NCBI GenBank assembly: GCA_003141955.1
Contig: PLOC01000078.1
Location: forward strand, 1-32,301
Origin: Chloroflexota bacterium
Lineage (GTDB): Bacteria; Chloroflexota; Limnocylindria; Limnocylindrales; CSP1-4
Length of the DNA stretch: 32,301 bases
Direction of reading: 5' to 3'
The notes beneath the pieces are model-generated. The model made no database searches. It saw nothing but the letters and a program-made list of their open reading frames with translations, and had not been told where the DNA came from. Every line of letters starts with the position of its first letter. Position 1 is the stretch's first letter. This document shows, one piece after another, positions 14,657 to 23,993 of this stretch. Made by a program: the position numbers and the translations under genes.

Positions 14657-15934
14657 CTAGCGGTCGAAGATGCGGGTGACCTCGCGCAGGCCGACCGCCA
14701 GCGCGTCGATCTCCTCCGGAACGGTGTAGACGTTGAAGCTGGCCCGGGCCGTGGCCGCCAGATCGAACCGCTCGTGGAGCGGCATCGTGCAGTGGTGGCC
14801 GGCGCGGACGCAGATCCCCGAGCGGTCGAGTATCTGGGCCACGTCGTGGGGGTGGATGCCCGGCAGGTTGAACGACACGACACCGCCTCGAAGCTCCGCG
14901 GCCGGGCCGTACAGCTCGATGCCGGGGACCTCGCGCGGCAGGACGTCCAGGGCGTAGCGCGCCAGATCCTGCTCGTGGACTCGCACCGCTTCCATGCCCA
15001 GGTTCATGAGGTAGTCCGCGGCCGCGCCCATCCCGATCTCCGCGGCGATGTCCGGCGTCCCCGCCTCGAACTTGTAGGGGACCTCGTTCCATTCGGAGCG
15101 GCGCAGATGAACCTCGCGGATCATGTCGCCGCCGGCCATGAACGGCGGCATCGCCTCGAGCAGCTCGCGGCGGGCCCACAGCGCCCCCGAGCCCGTCGGC
15201 CCGAGCATCTTGTGGCCGCTGAAGACGTAGAAGTCGGCGCCGATCTCCCGGACGTCGACCGGCATGTGCGGGACCGCCTGGGCGCCGTCGATCAGGACCA
15301 GAGCACCGGCCGCGTGGGCCATCTCGGTCATCTCGCGTACGGGATTGACCGTTCCGAGCATGTTCGAGACGTGGGTGAAGGCGATGAGCTTCGGCCGCAG
15401 GTGCAGCAAGACCTCGTACACCTCGAGACGCAGGATGCCGTCGTCGGTGATGGGGACGAACTCCAGGTCGCCGTCCATCTCCTGGACCACGAGCTGCCAG
15501 GGCACGAGGTTGGCGTGGTGCTCCATCTCGGTCAGGACGATCGTGTCGCCCCGGCCGATGTTGCGCCGACCCCATGAATACGCCACGAGGTTGATGGCCT
15601 CCGTGGCGTTCCGGACGAAGACGATCTCGTGCGGATCCGGGGCGTTGATCAGGCGAGCGATCTTGACTCGCGTCTCCTCGTAGGCGCCGGTCGCGCGCTC
15701 CGCCATCTCGTAGATGCCGCGGTGGATGTTCGCGCTGTACTCGCGGTTGTAGCCGTCCACCGCCTCGATGACGGCGAGCGGCTTGAGGCTGGTGGCGGCG
15801 GAGTCGAGGTAGACGAGCGGCTTGCCGAAGCGATTGGCGGTCGACAGGATCGGGAAGTCGCCGCGGAGGCGGTAGGGATCGAGGCGGGCCGGCGCCGCCT
15901 GGCTCGTGGGCCCGGTTGTCGCGAGGTCGGCCAT
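14657..15934 (-). CDS. sufS: Cysteine desulfurase
   Basis: A PLP-dependent enzyme that removes sulfur from cysteine as an enzyme-bound persulfide for Fe-S assembly. The 425-residue length is normal for group II desulfurases. It shows YLDSAATSLKP (42-52), TEMEHHANLVPW with the PLP-stacking His (135-146), FTHVSNMLGT (186-195), the PLP-binding Lys242 in FSGHKMLGPTG, and the active-site Cys382 in VRAGHHCTMPLH. The residues GHHC and the short Cys loop are typical of SufS rather than IscS. It starts 14 bases after sufC and leads to sufU, its usual partner. Confidence 0.97.
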   Translation of the reverse strand: MADLATTGPTSQAAPARLDPYRLRGDFPILSTANRFGKPLVYLDSAATSLKPLAVIEAVDGYNREYSANIHRGIYEMAERATGAYEETRVKIARLINAPDPHEIVFVRNATEAINLVAYSWGRRNIGRGDTIVLTEMEHHANLVPWQLVVQEMDGDLEFVPITDDGILRLEVYEVLLHLRPKLIAFTHVSNMLGTVNPVREMTEMAHAAGALVLIDGAQAVPHMPVDVREIGADFYVFSGHKMLGPTGSGALWARRELLEAMPPFMAGGDMIREVHLRRSEWNEVPYKFEAGTPDIAAEIGMGAAADYLMNLGMEAVRVHEQDLARYALDVLPREVPGIELYGPAAELRGGVVSFNLPGIHPHDVAQILDRSGICVRAGHHCTMPLHERFDLAATARASFNVYTVPEEIDALAVGLREVTRIFDR

Positions 15935-15948
15935 TCGATCGGCCCGCC

Positions 15949-16811
<863 letters not shown>

Positions 16812-16815
<4 letters not shown>

Positions 16816-17366
16816 GTTGACTGGTGTGCTCCTTGGGTCCGATGTGGCGCCGGCAGGCCGACTGCCGCCAGGCGCGCCGACGGTGGTACCAGATCTGCCA
16901 GGGTCATCGACTCCAGGGCGCCGGCGATGGCGTCCCGAACCCGGACCCACATGAAGTTGACGGTGCAGTAACCGGTTCGTGCGCAGATGTTGTGGGTTGG
17001 GTCGTCCGTGGCGCAGATCATGGGCGCGATCGGGCCCTCGAGAGCGCGCAGGACTTCGGCCATGTGAATCTGGTCGGGCGGACGCGTGAGCTCGTAGCCG
17101 CCGTGGGCGCCGCGGGTGCTCTGCACCAGGTCGGCGTCGCGAAGGCTGATGACGAGCTGCTCGAGGTAGGCCCTCGGCAGGTCCTCCTGTTCGGCGATCT
17201 CCGTCAGGCTGGCCGGCCCAAGGCCGTGTCGCTGGGCGAGCTGGGCCATTAGGCGAACGCCGTACTCGCCCTTCGTGGAGAAGGAGACGGCGCCGGTGCT
17301 GTGGTACGTCCTGGTGGCCAGCTTGATGCTCCTGCCCGACGCTCGGCCGGGCCGGTGGGGACTCAC
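16812..17366 (-). CDS. Rrf2-family Fe-S-responsive repressor of the suf operon
   Basis: A 184-residue Rrf2/IscR-type transcription regulator. The N-terminal winged helix starts at [21 protein letters not shown], then [29 protein letters not shown] (recognition helix) and the wing [14 protein letters not shown]. Three cysteines ([18 protein letters not shown], spacing C-x9-C-x5-C) are placed as in cluster-binding IscR and SufR. The annotated start is a GTG at 17366; the conserved part begins about 28 residues later, so the true start could be downstream. It leads the sufC-sufS-sufU genes and overlaps sufC by 4 bases. The promoter and palindrome just upstream imply autoregulation by cluster status; this is inferred. 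Confidence 0.9.
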
Positions 17367-17373
17367 CGGCTAA

Positions 17374-17394
17374 TTCCGACCTAATCCGTCGGAA
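17374..17394 (-). promoter_or_regulatory. Rrf2/IscR-like operator over the suf transcription start
   Basis: A perfect inverted repeat, TTCCGAC (17374-17380) and GTCGGAA (17388-17394), with a 7-base AT-containing spacer. The core CCGAC-N7-GTCGG fits the E. coli IscR type 1 pattern YYGAC-N7-GTCRR. It lies immediately downstream of the -10 box, so a bound repressor would cover the transcription start. Confidence 0.7.
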
Positions 17395-17397
17395 ATG

Positions 17398-17426
17398 AGT
17401 ATAGGAGCGCGGCCGTGGAGCGTCAA
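17398..17426 (-). promoter_or_regulatory. Sigma70-type promoter of rrf2-sufCSU
   Basis: Reading the minus strand: -35 TTGACG (17421-17426), 17-base spacer, -10 TATACT (17398-17403). This is one of the best promoter matches in the window. The start is predicted at about 17,390, giving a leader of about 25 bases before the GTG of the regulator. Confidence 0.75.
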
Positions 17427-17516
17427 CGACGGGCGGGGGGGCTATGCCATTGGTCCGCCATCGGCGGCTGGATGCTACGCTTGGCCGAGTCCGGCATGGA
17501 GTGCGAAGGGACGAGC

Positions 17517-20147
17517 ATGACTGGCTCCGCCCAGATCGTCGTGGATGGGGTGGCGCGCGAGCTGGCGCTCGAGCCGGATCGAAGTCTGCTGCACGTGCTC
17601 CGCGAGGAGCTCGGGCGCACCGGCGCTAAGCCGGGTTGCGGCGAGGGTGCGTGCGGCGCCTGCACCGTGCTCCTCGACGGTGCGCCTGCGCGGGCCTGCC
17701 AGGTGCGCATCTCGGACGTTGCCGGCCGAGCCGTCACCACCGTCGAAGGGCTCGCGAGCGACGGCCGCCTGCATCCGGTGCAGCGCGCCTTCGTCGAGGT
17801 CGGCGCCTTCCAGTGCGGCTACTGCACGGCCGGCATGATCATCAGCACGGTCGCGCTGCTGGAGCGGAACGCCGATCCGGACGACGCCCAGATCAAGACG
17901 GCGCTGGAGGGCAACGTCTGCCGCTGCTGCACGTACCCCCGCATCCTGCGCGCGGTGCGCCGCGCGGCCGAGCTGGCGCGGAATCCAGAGGTCGGGACCG
18001 GGCTCGAGCGGATCGCTACCGGCGCCGGCCCGCTCCCCCTTGCGGCCCGGCCCAAGCAACCGTGGGACCTGACTCCCGCCGAGCAGCGCGACTACTTCGA
18101 CGTCCTGCCCGAGGGGCTGGTCGTGGTCCGGGAGCCGGGCCAGTCGCCGCGCCGCGGACAGGCGCCGGGTGGCTGGACGACGAGTGCGAGCGCCTGGCTC
18201 CACGTCGGCGCCGACGGAACGGTGACGGCCTTCACGGGCAAGGTCGACGTCGGGCAGGACAACCGAACTGCGCTGTCCTTGAGGGTCGCGGAGGAGCTGC
18301 GCGTTCCGCTGGCCGCGGTCCGGCTGGTGATGGGAGACACGGACGTCTGCCCCTTCGACGTCGGCACGTTCGGCAGCCGCTCCATGCCCGATGCGGGCGA
18401 GCTCCTGCGGCAGGTTGCCGCGTCCGCGCGCGAGTGCCTGCTCGGCCTTGCCGCTGCCCGATGGAACGCCGCACCCGCGGAGCTGGTGGCATCAGACGGC
18501 TGCGTTCGGAAGTCCGACGGCAGCCGCTCCGTCTCCTACGGCGAGCTCGTGCGGGGCATGCGGCGCGTGGAGGCCACCTCCTCCGGCGCGGCCGTGACGC
18601 CGGGGCCGGCGGAAGTGGTGGTCGGACGACCGACCGCGCGCCTCACCGGGCCCGAGATCGTGACGGGCGCCAAGCGCTATCCCTCCGACCTGTCCCGCCC
18701 CGGCATGCTCCACGGGCGTGTGCTGCGACCGCCGGCATTCGGCGCGAGCCTCCGCTCGGTCGACGTCTCGGGGGCCAGGGCGCTGCCCGGCGTGACCGTC
18801 GTGCACGAGGGCTCGTTCGTAGGGGTGGCCGCCCCCGACCCGCTCACTGCCAGACGCGCGCTGCGTGCGATCGAGGCGCAGTGGGACCTGGCGCCGCAGC
18901 CATCCGAGGCCGAGCTCGACGGCCATCTGCGGAGCCATCCGGTGGAGCAGGAGGGCTGGGAAGGGCCGTTCCATCACGACGTCGGCGACCCCGACGCGGC
19001 GCTGGCCAAGGCGCCGGTCCAGCTTGCCGCCACGTACACCACCGCGTACATCGCCCACGTACCCCTCGAGACGCACGCGGCGCTGGCAGAGTGGGACGGC
19101 GACCGCCTGACCGCGTGGTGCGGGACGCAGCAGCCCTTCGGTGCGCGGAGCGCTCTTGCCGAGGCGCTCGGCGTCTCCGAAGCGCAGGTGCGCGTCATCG
19201 TGCCGGACACGGGCGGCGGCTTCGGCGGCAAGCACGGAGATGAGGTCGCGGAGGAGGCTGCGCGTCTGTCGCGCGCCACCGGCCGCCCGGTCAAGGTGCG
19301 CTGGAACCGCGAGGAAGAGTTCACCCTCGGCCACCTTCGACCGGCGGCGTTGATCGACGTCCGCAGCGGCGCGAACCGGGATGGCACCATCACGGCGTTG
19401 GAGCTGCGCAACACGAACTCCGGCGTGTTCGGCGCCGTCGGTCCCTACGAGATACCCAACCAGCGCATCGACTTCCAGCCGGCCGACTCGCCACTGCCAC
19501 AGGGCCCGTATCGGTCCCTGGCGGCGGCGGCGAACCACTTCGCCCGCGAATCCCACATGGACGAGCTGGCGGACGCGCTGGGCGTCGATCCACTCGAGCT
19601 CCGCCTCAGGCACCTCCGCGACGAACGGCTCGCGGAAGCCTTCCGCGTCTCGGCCGAGCGGATGGACTGGGCGGGCCGGCCGCGCGAGCCCGGTTTCGGG
19701 GTTGGAATCGCCGGCGGCGTGGAGAAGGGCGCCCGCGTCGCCACCTGCGTGGCGGTGCGCGTCGGCGAGGACCGGCGCCTCGAGATCCTCCGCATCGTGA
19801 CCACCTTCGAGTGCGGCGCGATCGTCAACCCCGACGGCCTGACGAACCAGGTCGAGGGCGCGACGGTCATGGGCCTCGGCGCCGCGCTCTTCGAGGCCAT
19901 CCACTTCGAGGCCGGCAAGATCCAGAACGCGTCCATGACGGACTATCGCGTCCCGCGCATCGGCGATGTTCCCCCCATCGAGGTGGTGCTCCTCGATCGA
20001 AGGGATCTCCCCTCGGCCGGAGGTGGCGAGACGCCCATCATTGCGATCGCCCCGGCGCTCGCCAACGCGATCTTCGCCGCGACTGGGGTGCGGTTGCGCT
20101 CGCTGCCACTGGTGCCGGACGGCGTCGTCCCCGCGGCGACCTCGTAG
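17517..20147 (+). CDS. Fused 2Fe-2S/molybdopterin hydroxylase (isoquinoline/nicotinate dehydrogenase type)
   Basis: A single 876-residue chain joining the small Fe-S subunit and the large molybdenum subunit of the xanthine oxidase family. Residues 1-90 are a plant-type 2Fe-2S domain (Cys41, 46, 49, 61). Residues 95-150 are the four-helix 2Fe-2S domain (CGYC and CRC, Cys100, 103, 135, 137). After a linker the Moco part follows in IorB order: [27 protein letters not shown], the hammerhead-like [62 protein letters not shown], and the end [19 protein letters not shown] with the catalytic Glu. There is no FAD domain and no Tat signal. GAAGGG lies just upstream of ATG 17517; in-frame ATGs at 17472 and 17496 are alternatives. 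The substrate is unknown, probably an N-heterocycle or aldehyde. Confidence 0.88.
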   Translation: MTGSAQIVVDGVARELALEPDRSLLHVLREELGRTGAKPGCGEGACGACTVLLDGAPARACQVRISDVAGRAVTTVEGLASDGRLHPVQRAFVEVGAFQCGYCTAGMIISTVALLERNADPDDAQIKTALEGNVCRCCTYPRILRAVRRAAELARNPEVGTGLERIATGAGPLPLAARPKQPWDLTPAEQRDYFDVLPEGLVVVREPGQSPRRGQAPGGWTTSASAWLHVGADGTVTAFTGKVDVGQDNRTALSLRVAEELRVPLAAVRLVMGDTDVCPFDVGTFGSRSMPDAGELLRQVAASARECLLGLAAARWNAAPAELVASDGCVRKSDGSRSVSYGELVRGMRRVEATSSGAAVTPGPAEVVVGRPTARLTGPEIVTGAKRYPSDLSRPGMLHGRVLRPPAFGASLRSVDVSGARALPGVTVVHEGSFVGVAAPDPLTARRALRAIEAQWDLAPQPSEAELDGHLRSHPVEQEGWEGPFHHDVGDPDAALAKAPVQLAATYTTAYIAHVPLETHAALAEWDGDRLTAWCGTQQPFGARSALAEALGVSEAQVRVIVPDTGGGFGGKHGDEVAEEAARLSRATGRPVKVRWNREEEFTLGHLRPAALIDVRSGANRDGTITALELRNTNSGVFGAVGPYEIPNQRIDFQPADSPLPQGPYRSLAAAANHFARESHMDELADALGVDPLELRLRHLRDERLAEAFRVSAERMDWAGRPREPGFGVGIAGGVEKGARVATCVAVRVGEDRRLEILRIVTTFECGAIVNPDGLTNQVEGATVMGLGAALFEAIHFEAGKIQNASMTDYRVPRIGDVPPIEVVLLDRRDLPSAGGGETPIIAIAPALANAIFAATGVRLRSLPLVPDGVVPAATS

Positions 20148-20229
20148 GCTGCCGGAGGCGCGATCGCGGTCACCGCCGGAGCGAGCTGGCTCTGGCTGAG
20201 ACTACTTCAAGGCTCCGACGACTTCCTCG

Positions 20230-20292
20230 TTGACCTGACGCAGCCCGCGTTGTAGGGTCGCTCCTTGCGTCGAGGCGGGCAGGTTCCTGCCC
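20230..20292 (+). promoter_or_regulatory. Possible subtilase promoter and inverted repeat
   Basis: TTGACC (20230-20235), a 17-base spacer and TAGGGT (20253-20258) form a moderate sigma70-like promoter. Just downstream, GGGCAGG-TT-CCTGCCC (20277-20292) is a perfect 7-bp inverted repeat that could be an operator or leader hairpin. The subtilase ATG follows 80 bases later. Confidence 0.35.
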
Positions 20293-20372
20293 ATCGACGG
20301 GACGTCAGCCGTGGGAACAGGTCGCCGCGATGGTGCGACCCCCTCACGAAGGAACTCGACTGGAGGAGTCGG

Positions 20373-23300
20373 ATGAGACGTCGCGCATTCACCGCCCTGG
20401 CCATCGCGGCCCTTGTATTCGGGGCGATGGCCCCAACCGCAGCGGTTGCAGGGAGTTCGAAGATCGCCCGATTCCAGCGGATCGACGTGAGCAAGATCGA
20501 TCCCCAGCTGCTGCCGGCGCTCATCGACCCCAGCCGCGTCATGGACGTCATGGTCGAGCTGGCCGATGAGCCCGTTGCCAGCCAGGTTGGCGATGCCAAA
20601 GACAACGGCACGACCGTGACGGCTTCCCAGCGCAACACCTGGCGAACGCAGATCCAGGCCAGCCAGAAGCCGGTCGTCGATGCCGTCCACAAGTCCGGCG
20701 GTATCGTCATCAGCCAGATGCAGGATGCGTACGACGGCATCCACGTCCACGTAAAGGCCGCCGATCTGACCTCGCTCGCCTCGATGGCGGGCGTGACCGG
20801 CATCCACCTGATCCCGATCTACCAGCCGGCTCTCACCGAGAGCGTGCCGTACGTTGGTGCGCCCCAGGCCTGGACTTCGACCGGCTACACCGGCGCGGGC
20901 GTCAAGATCGCGATCATCGACACCGGCATCGACTACTACCACGCCGACTTCGGCGGCTCGGGCAACCCGGCCGACTACACGTACGGCCTGGCCCACGACA
21001 CCACGCTGCCGGCCACCGATGCCGGCGGTACGACTGTGGCCTTCCCGAGCGCCAAGATTCCCGTGGGCTACGACTTCGTCGGCGATGACTACGATGCCAG
21101 CGCCCCGGCCGGCTCTCCGGATCTGATTCCGCATCCGGACGGCAACCCGCTCGACTGCAACAGCCACGGCACCCACACCGCCAGCACGGCGGCAGGCGAG
21201 GGCGTCCTCGAGGACGGCTCGACCTACACCGGGCCGTACAACTCGTCGATCTACGGATCCACGGACTTCGCGATCGGCCCCGGAGTGGCGCCGCAGGCGA
21301 CGCTCTACATCTACCGCGTCTTCGGCTGCGAAGGCTCCTCTGACGTCGTGACCGAGGCCATCAACCAGGCTGTCAAGGACGGCGCGGACGTGATCAGCAT
21401 GTCGCTTGGCTCCGACTTCGGAACCTCCGACACCCCTGACGCCGTCGCCGCCAACAACGCCTCTCGCGCGGGCGTCGTGGTCGTCGCCGCCTCCGGCAAC
21501 GAAGGCAGCAGCGCCTACATGACCAGCACGCCCGCCTCGAGCAGCAGCGCGATCTCGGTTGCGGCCCTGGACTCCAACGCCACACTGTTCCCTGGTGCGA
21601 CCATCAAGCTCACTTCCGGCAGCCTTTCCGCTCTCAACGCCAACAACGGCCCGCTTCCTGTCAGCGGCACGCTGGACGTGCTGATGTCTGACGGAGGCAT
21701 CTCTTTGGGCTGTGAAGCCTCGGACTACTCAGCCAACGGAGGCGTTGCCGGAAAGATCGTCGTCACTGAACGCGGCGTCTGTGCGCGGGTGCTCCGCGCC
21801 CAGCTCGGCCAGGCGGCCGGCGCTGCGGCAGTGATCATGGTCAACGCCGACAACGGCCCCGGCTACCCGCCGTTGGAAGGGTCCATCCCGGGGGTCACGA
21901 TTCCTTTCCTCGGTGTCCTGGAGTCGGACGGGCCCGCGCTCATCGACGCGAACGGCTCGTCCGTGACGATCTCGTCAGCCGGCCTGATTGCCAACCCCAC
22001 GTACAAGGATCTAGCCAGCTTCACGTCCTACGGGCCCCGCTTCGGCGACAGCGCCCTCAAGCCTGAGGTGACCGCTCCGGGAGTGAGCATCGTCGCCGCG
22101 GGCATGGGCACCGGCACCGGTGTCCTCGTGGACTCGGGCACCTCCATGGCCACTCCGCACGTCGCGGGCGTCGCCGCCCTCGTCATCGCCGCCCACCCGA
22201 ACTGGTCGGTGAACGAGGTCAAGGCGGCGATCATGAGCACCGCCGACGACTCCTCGACCAAGATCCTGGGCTACGACCCGGTTGGGGCCGGCTCCGGGGT
22301 CGTGCAGGCGCAGCTCGCCACGACGACAGCCGCTATCGCCCTGACCCGTGACAAGCTCGACACGCTCTCGTTCGACAACGTGGCTCTCAGTGGCCCCTAC
22401 TCGGCGACCCGGTCGTTCACGATCGAAAACAAGAGCTCCAGCTCGATCACGTACAAACTGTCCGCAGCCTTCATCGGCAGCCCGGCCGGGGCTCACGTCT
22501 CGGTCTCGCCGTCGAAGATCACCGTTCCCGCCCACCAGTCGCGGGACGTCGCCACCAGGCTGACCCTCTCCGCCTCGGCGGTCGCGGCGCTGCCCGCGGC
22601 CGACACCTTCGCGGGCATGGGCCCCGGCGCCGTCCTGACGGTGGAGGGCGTCGTGAACGCGACTCCAACCACCGCTCGGGCGGGCGTGTACCAGCTGCAC
22701 GTGCCGTTCCTGGTGGTGCCGCGCGGCGTCTCGAATGTCGTCGTCGGGCCGTCCGGGCCCTACAAGCTCAATGCCGGCGTGGCAACGACGAACGTCAAGC
22801 TGAGCAACTACGGCATCCACTCCGGGACCGCGGACGTGTACGCGTGGGGTCTCTTTGACAAGGACCACACTCCCGGCATCTCCAGCGTCCGGGCCGTGGG
22901 CGTCCAGTCACAACTCGGGTCGTTCTGCGACCCGAGCATCCCCGACACGGACCGCTGCCTGGTCTTCGCGGTCAACGGCTGGCACCAGTGGTCCAACGCC
23001 GCCGGCGCCGAGTTCGACATCGGAATCGACACCAACGGCGACGGCGTCGCGGACTACCTCGTCGTGGGCGTGGATCTGGGAGCCGAGCTCACAGGGTCGT
23101 TCGACGGCGTCGAAGCCTCGTTCACGTTCGATGCCGCCGGCGACCTCATCGACGCGTGGTATGCGGACGCGCCGATGAACGGATCGGTCATCGAGTTGCC
23201 TGCCCTGGCCAGCGACATGGGCATCACCTCCGCTGCGTCGGGCTTCAGCTACTCGATCACCGGCTTCGATCTGATCTACGGCACGATCGACGCGGTGCCC

Positions 23301-23513
23301 GGCAGCGCGAAGTTCGACGCGTTCACCCCGAGCGTCTCGAACGGCCAGTTCGTTTCGCTCGCGTCGGGCAAGTCGGCCAAGCTGCCGCTCAGCGTCAGTC
23401 CGGCCCTCCAGGCGACGACCCCGTCGCTCGGCTGGATGATCGTCAGCCTGGACAACCGGAACGGGGCCGCGCAGGCGGCGCTCGTCCCGGTTGGCAAGCT
23501 GCCCAAGAAGTAG
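20373..23513 (+). CDS. Secreted S8 (subtilisin-like) serine protease with PA domain
   Basis: A large exported protease of 1046 residues. A Sec signal peptide (RRR, hydrophobic core 6-20, cleavage near AVA at 24-26) is followed by an I9-like propeptide region (about 55-155). The peptidase S8 domain holds Asp183 (IAIIDTGID), His265 (NSHGTHTAS) and Ser591 (GTSMATPHVAG), with the oxyanion Asn in ASGNEG. A protease-associated insert (about 455-535, GKIVVTERGVCARVL) sits between His and Ser. The C-terminal ~400 residues look like beta-sandwich domains, including an EF-hand-like loop DTNGDGVAD (886-894). GGAGGAG lies 5 bases before the ATG. It is likely a monocistronic scavenging enzyme, since a strong hairpin follows. 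Confidence 0.95.
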   Translation: MRRRAFTALAIAALVFGAMAPTAAVAGSSKIARFQRIDVSKIDPQLLPALIDPSRVMDVMVELADEPVASQVGDAKDNGTTVTASQRNTWRTQIQASQKPVVDAVHKSGGIVISQMQDAYDGIHVHVKAADLTSLASMAGVTGIHLIPIYQPALTESVPYVGAPQAWTSTGYTGAGVKIAIIDTGIDYYHADFGGSGNPADYTYGLAHDTTLPATDAGGTTVAFPSAKIPVGYDFVGDDYDASAPAGSPDLIPHPDGNPLDCNSHGTHTASTAAGEGVLEDGSTYTGPYNSSIYGSTDFAIGPGVAPQATLYIYRVFGCEGSSDVVTEAINQAVKDGADVISMSLGSDFGTSDTPDAVAANNASRAGVVVVAASGNEGSSAYMTSTPASSSSAISVAALDSNATLFPGATIKLTSGSLSALNANNGPLPVSGTLDVLMSDGGISLGCEASDYSANGGVAGKIVVTERGVCARVLRAQLGQAAGAAAVIMVNADNGPGYPPLEGSIPGVTIPFLGVLESDGPALIDANGSSVTISSAGLIANPTYKDLASFTSYGPRFGDSALKPEVTAPGVSIVAAGMGTGTGVLVDSGTSMATPHVAGVAALVIAAHPNWSVNEVKAAIMSTADDSSTKILGYDPVGAGSGVVQAQLATTTAAIALTRDKLDTLSFDNVALSGPYSATRSFTIENKSSSSITYKLSAAFIGSPAGAHVSVSPSKITVPAHQSRDVATRLTLSASAVAALPAADTFAGMGPGAVLTVEGVVNATPTTARAGVYQLHVPFLVVPRGVSNVVVGPSGPYKLNAGVATTNVKLSNYGIHSGTADVYAWGLFDKDHTPGISSVRAVGVQSQLGSFCDPSIPDTDRCLVFAVNGWHQWSNAAGAEFDIGIDTNGDGVADYLVVGVDLGAELTGSFDGVEASFTFDAAGDLIDAWYADAPMNGSVIELPALASDMGITSAASGFSYSITGFDLIYGTIDAVPGSAKFDAFTPSVSNGQFVSLASGKSAKLPLSVSPALQATTPSLGWMIVSLDNRNGAAQAALVPVGKLPKK

Positions 23514-23536
23514 CTTTCGCTTCGATCCATTGGGTG

Positions 23537-23566
23537 GCGGCCCGTCCGGTCCCCCGGACGGGCCGC
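23537..23566 (+). terminator. Strong hairpin after the protease gene
   Basis: A perfect 13-bp GC-rich stem, 23537-23549 with 23554-23566, and a TCCC loop, 24 bases after the protease stop, followed by a weak T-containing TTCCGTTCT. It is a likely intrinsic terminator. Confidence 0.7.
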
Positions 23567-23765
23567 TTCCGTTCTAGCCGGACGTCGAGCTTCGGGCCTC
23601 GATCTTCGGCCGTCGATCGAACCTGGAACGGGCCGGCGCGGTCTAACGAGTGGTGTTGCGGGCCCGCGATGCGCGCACCAGCGCGCTTCCGAAACCGCCC
23701 GTCCTGGAATCGCCGAAGCACTAACATGAGCGGGCTGTTCCAGGCAGGTGTTCGGAGATTCAGGC

Positions 23766-23993
23766 GTGTCCTACGACGTCATCGGCAAGATGGGGAGAGT
23801 GACCGCGGATATCACTCCGGGGCATCTCGGAGAAGTCATGATCGAAGTGCGTGCGGGAACTGAGAGGTTCCTCGCGCGCGCATCAGATCCCGAGGCGACG
23901 ATCAAGAAGTACGCTCAGGTCCTGGTGGTCGGCAGTCTGAGCGGCCGGACGGTCGAGGTGGAACCGACCGATACAGTGAGGCTCCCGCGATGA
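23766..23993 (+). CDS. Small NfeD-like OB-fold protein
   Basis: A 75-residue protein whose sequence (VIGKMGRVTADITPGHLGEVMI, FLARASDP, VLVVGSLSGRTVEVEPTD) resembles the C-terminal OB-fold domain of NfeD proteins, which pair with SPFH/flotillin proteins. It has no membrane helix. The GTG at 23766 has GGAG 8 bases upstream; a GTG at 23748 in the same frame would add six residues. Its stop overlaps the flotillin start in an ATGA, so it is translationally coupled to it. The NfeD assignment rests on weak sequence similarity plus this linkage. Confidence 0.7.
   Translation: MSYDVIGKMGRVTADITPGHLGEVMIEVRAGTERFLARASDPEATIKKYAQVLVVGSLSGRTVEVEPTDTVRLPR

Noticed and set aside
12360-14660. A 766-residue plus-strand frame
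   Set aside because: Shadow of ackA, then antisense of the MBL and sufU genes; no recognisable motif or ribosome site.
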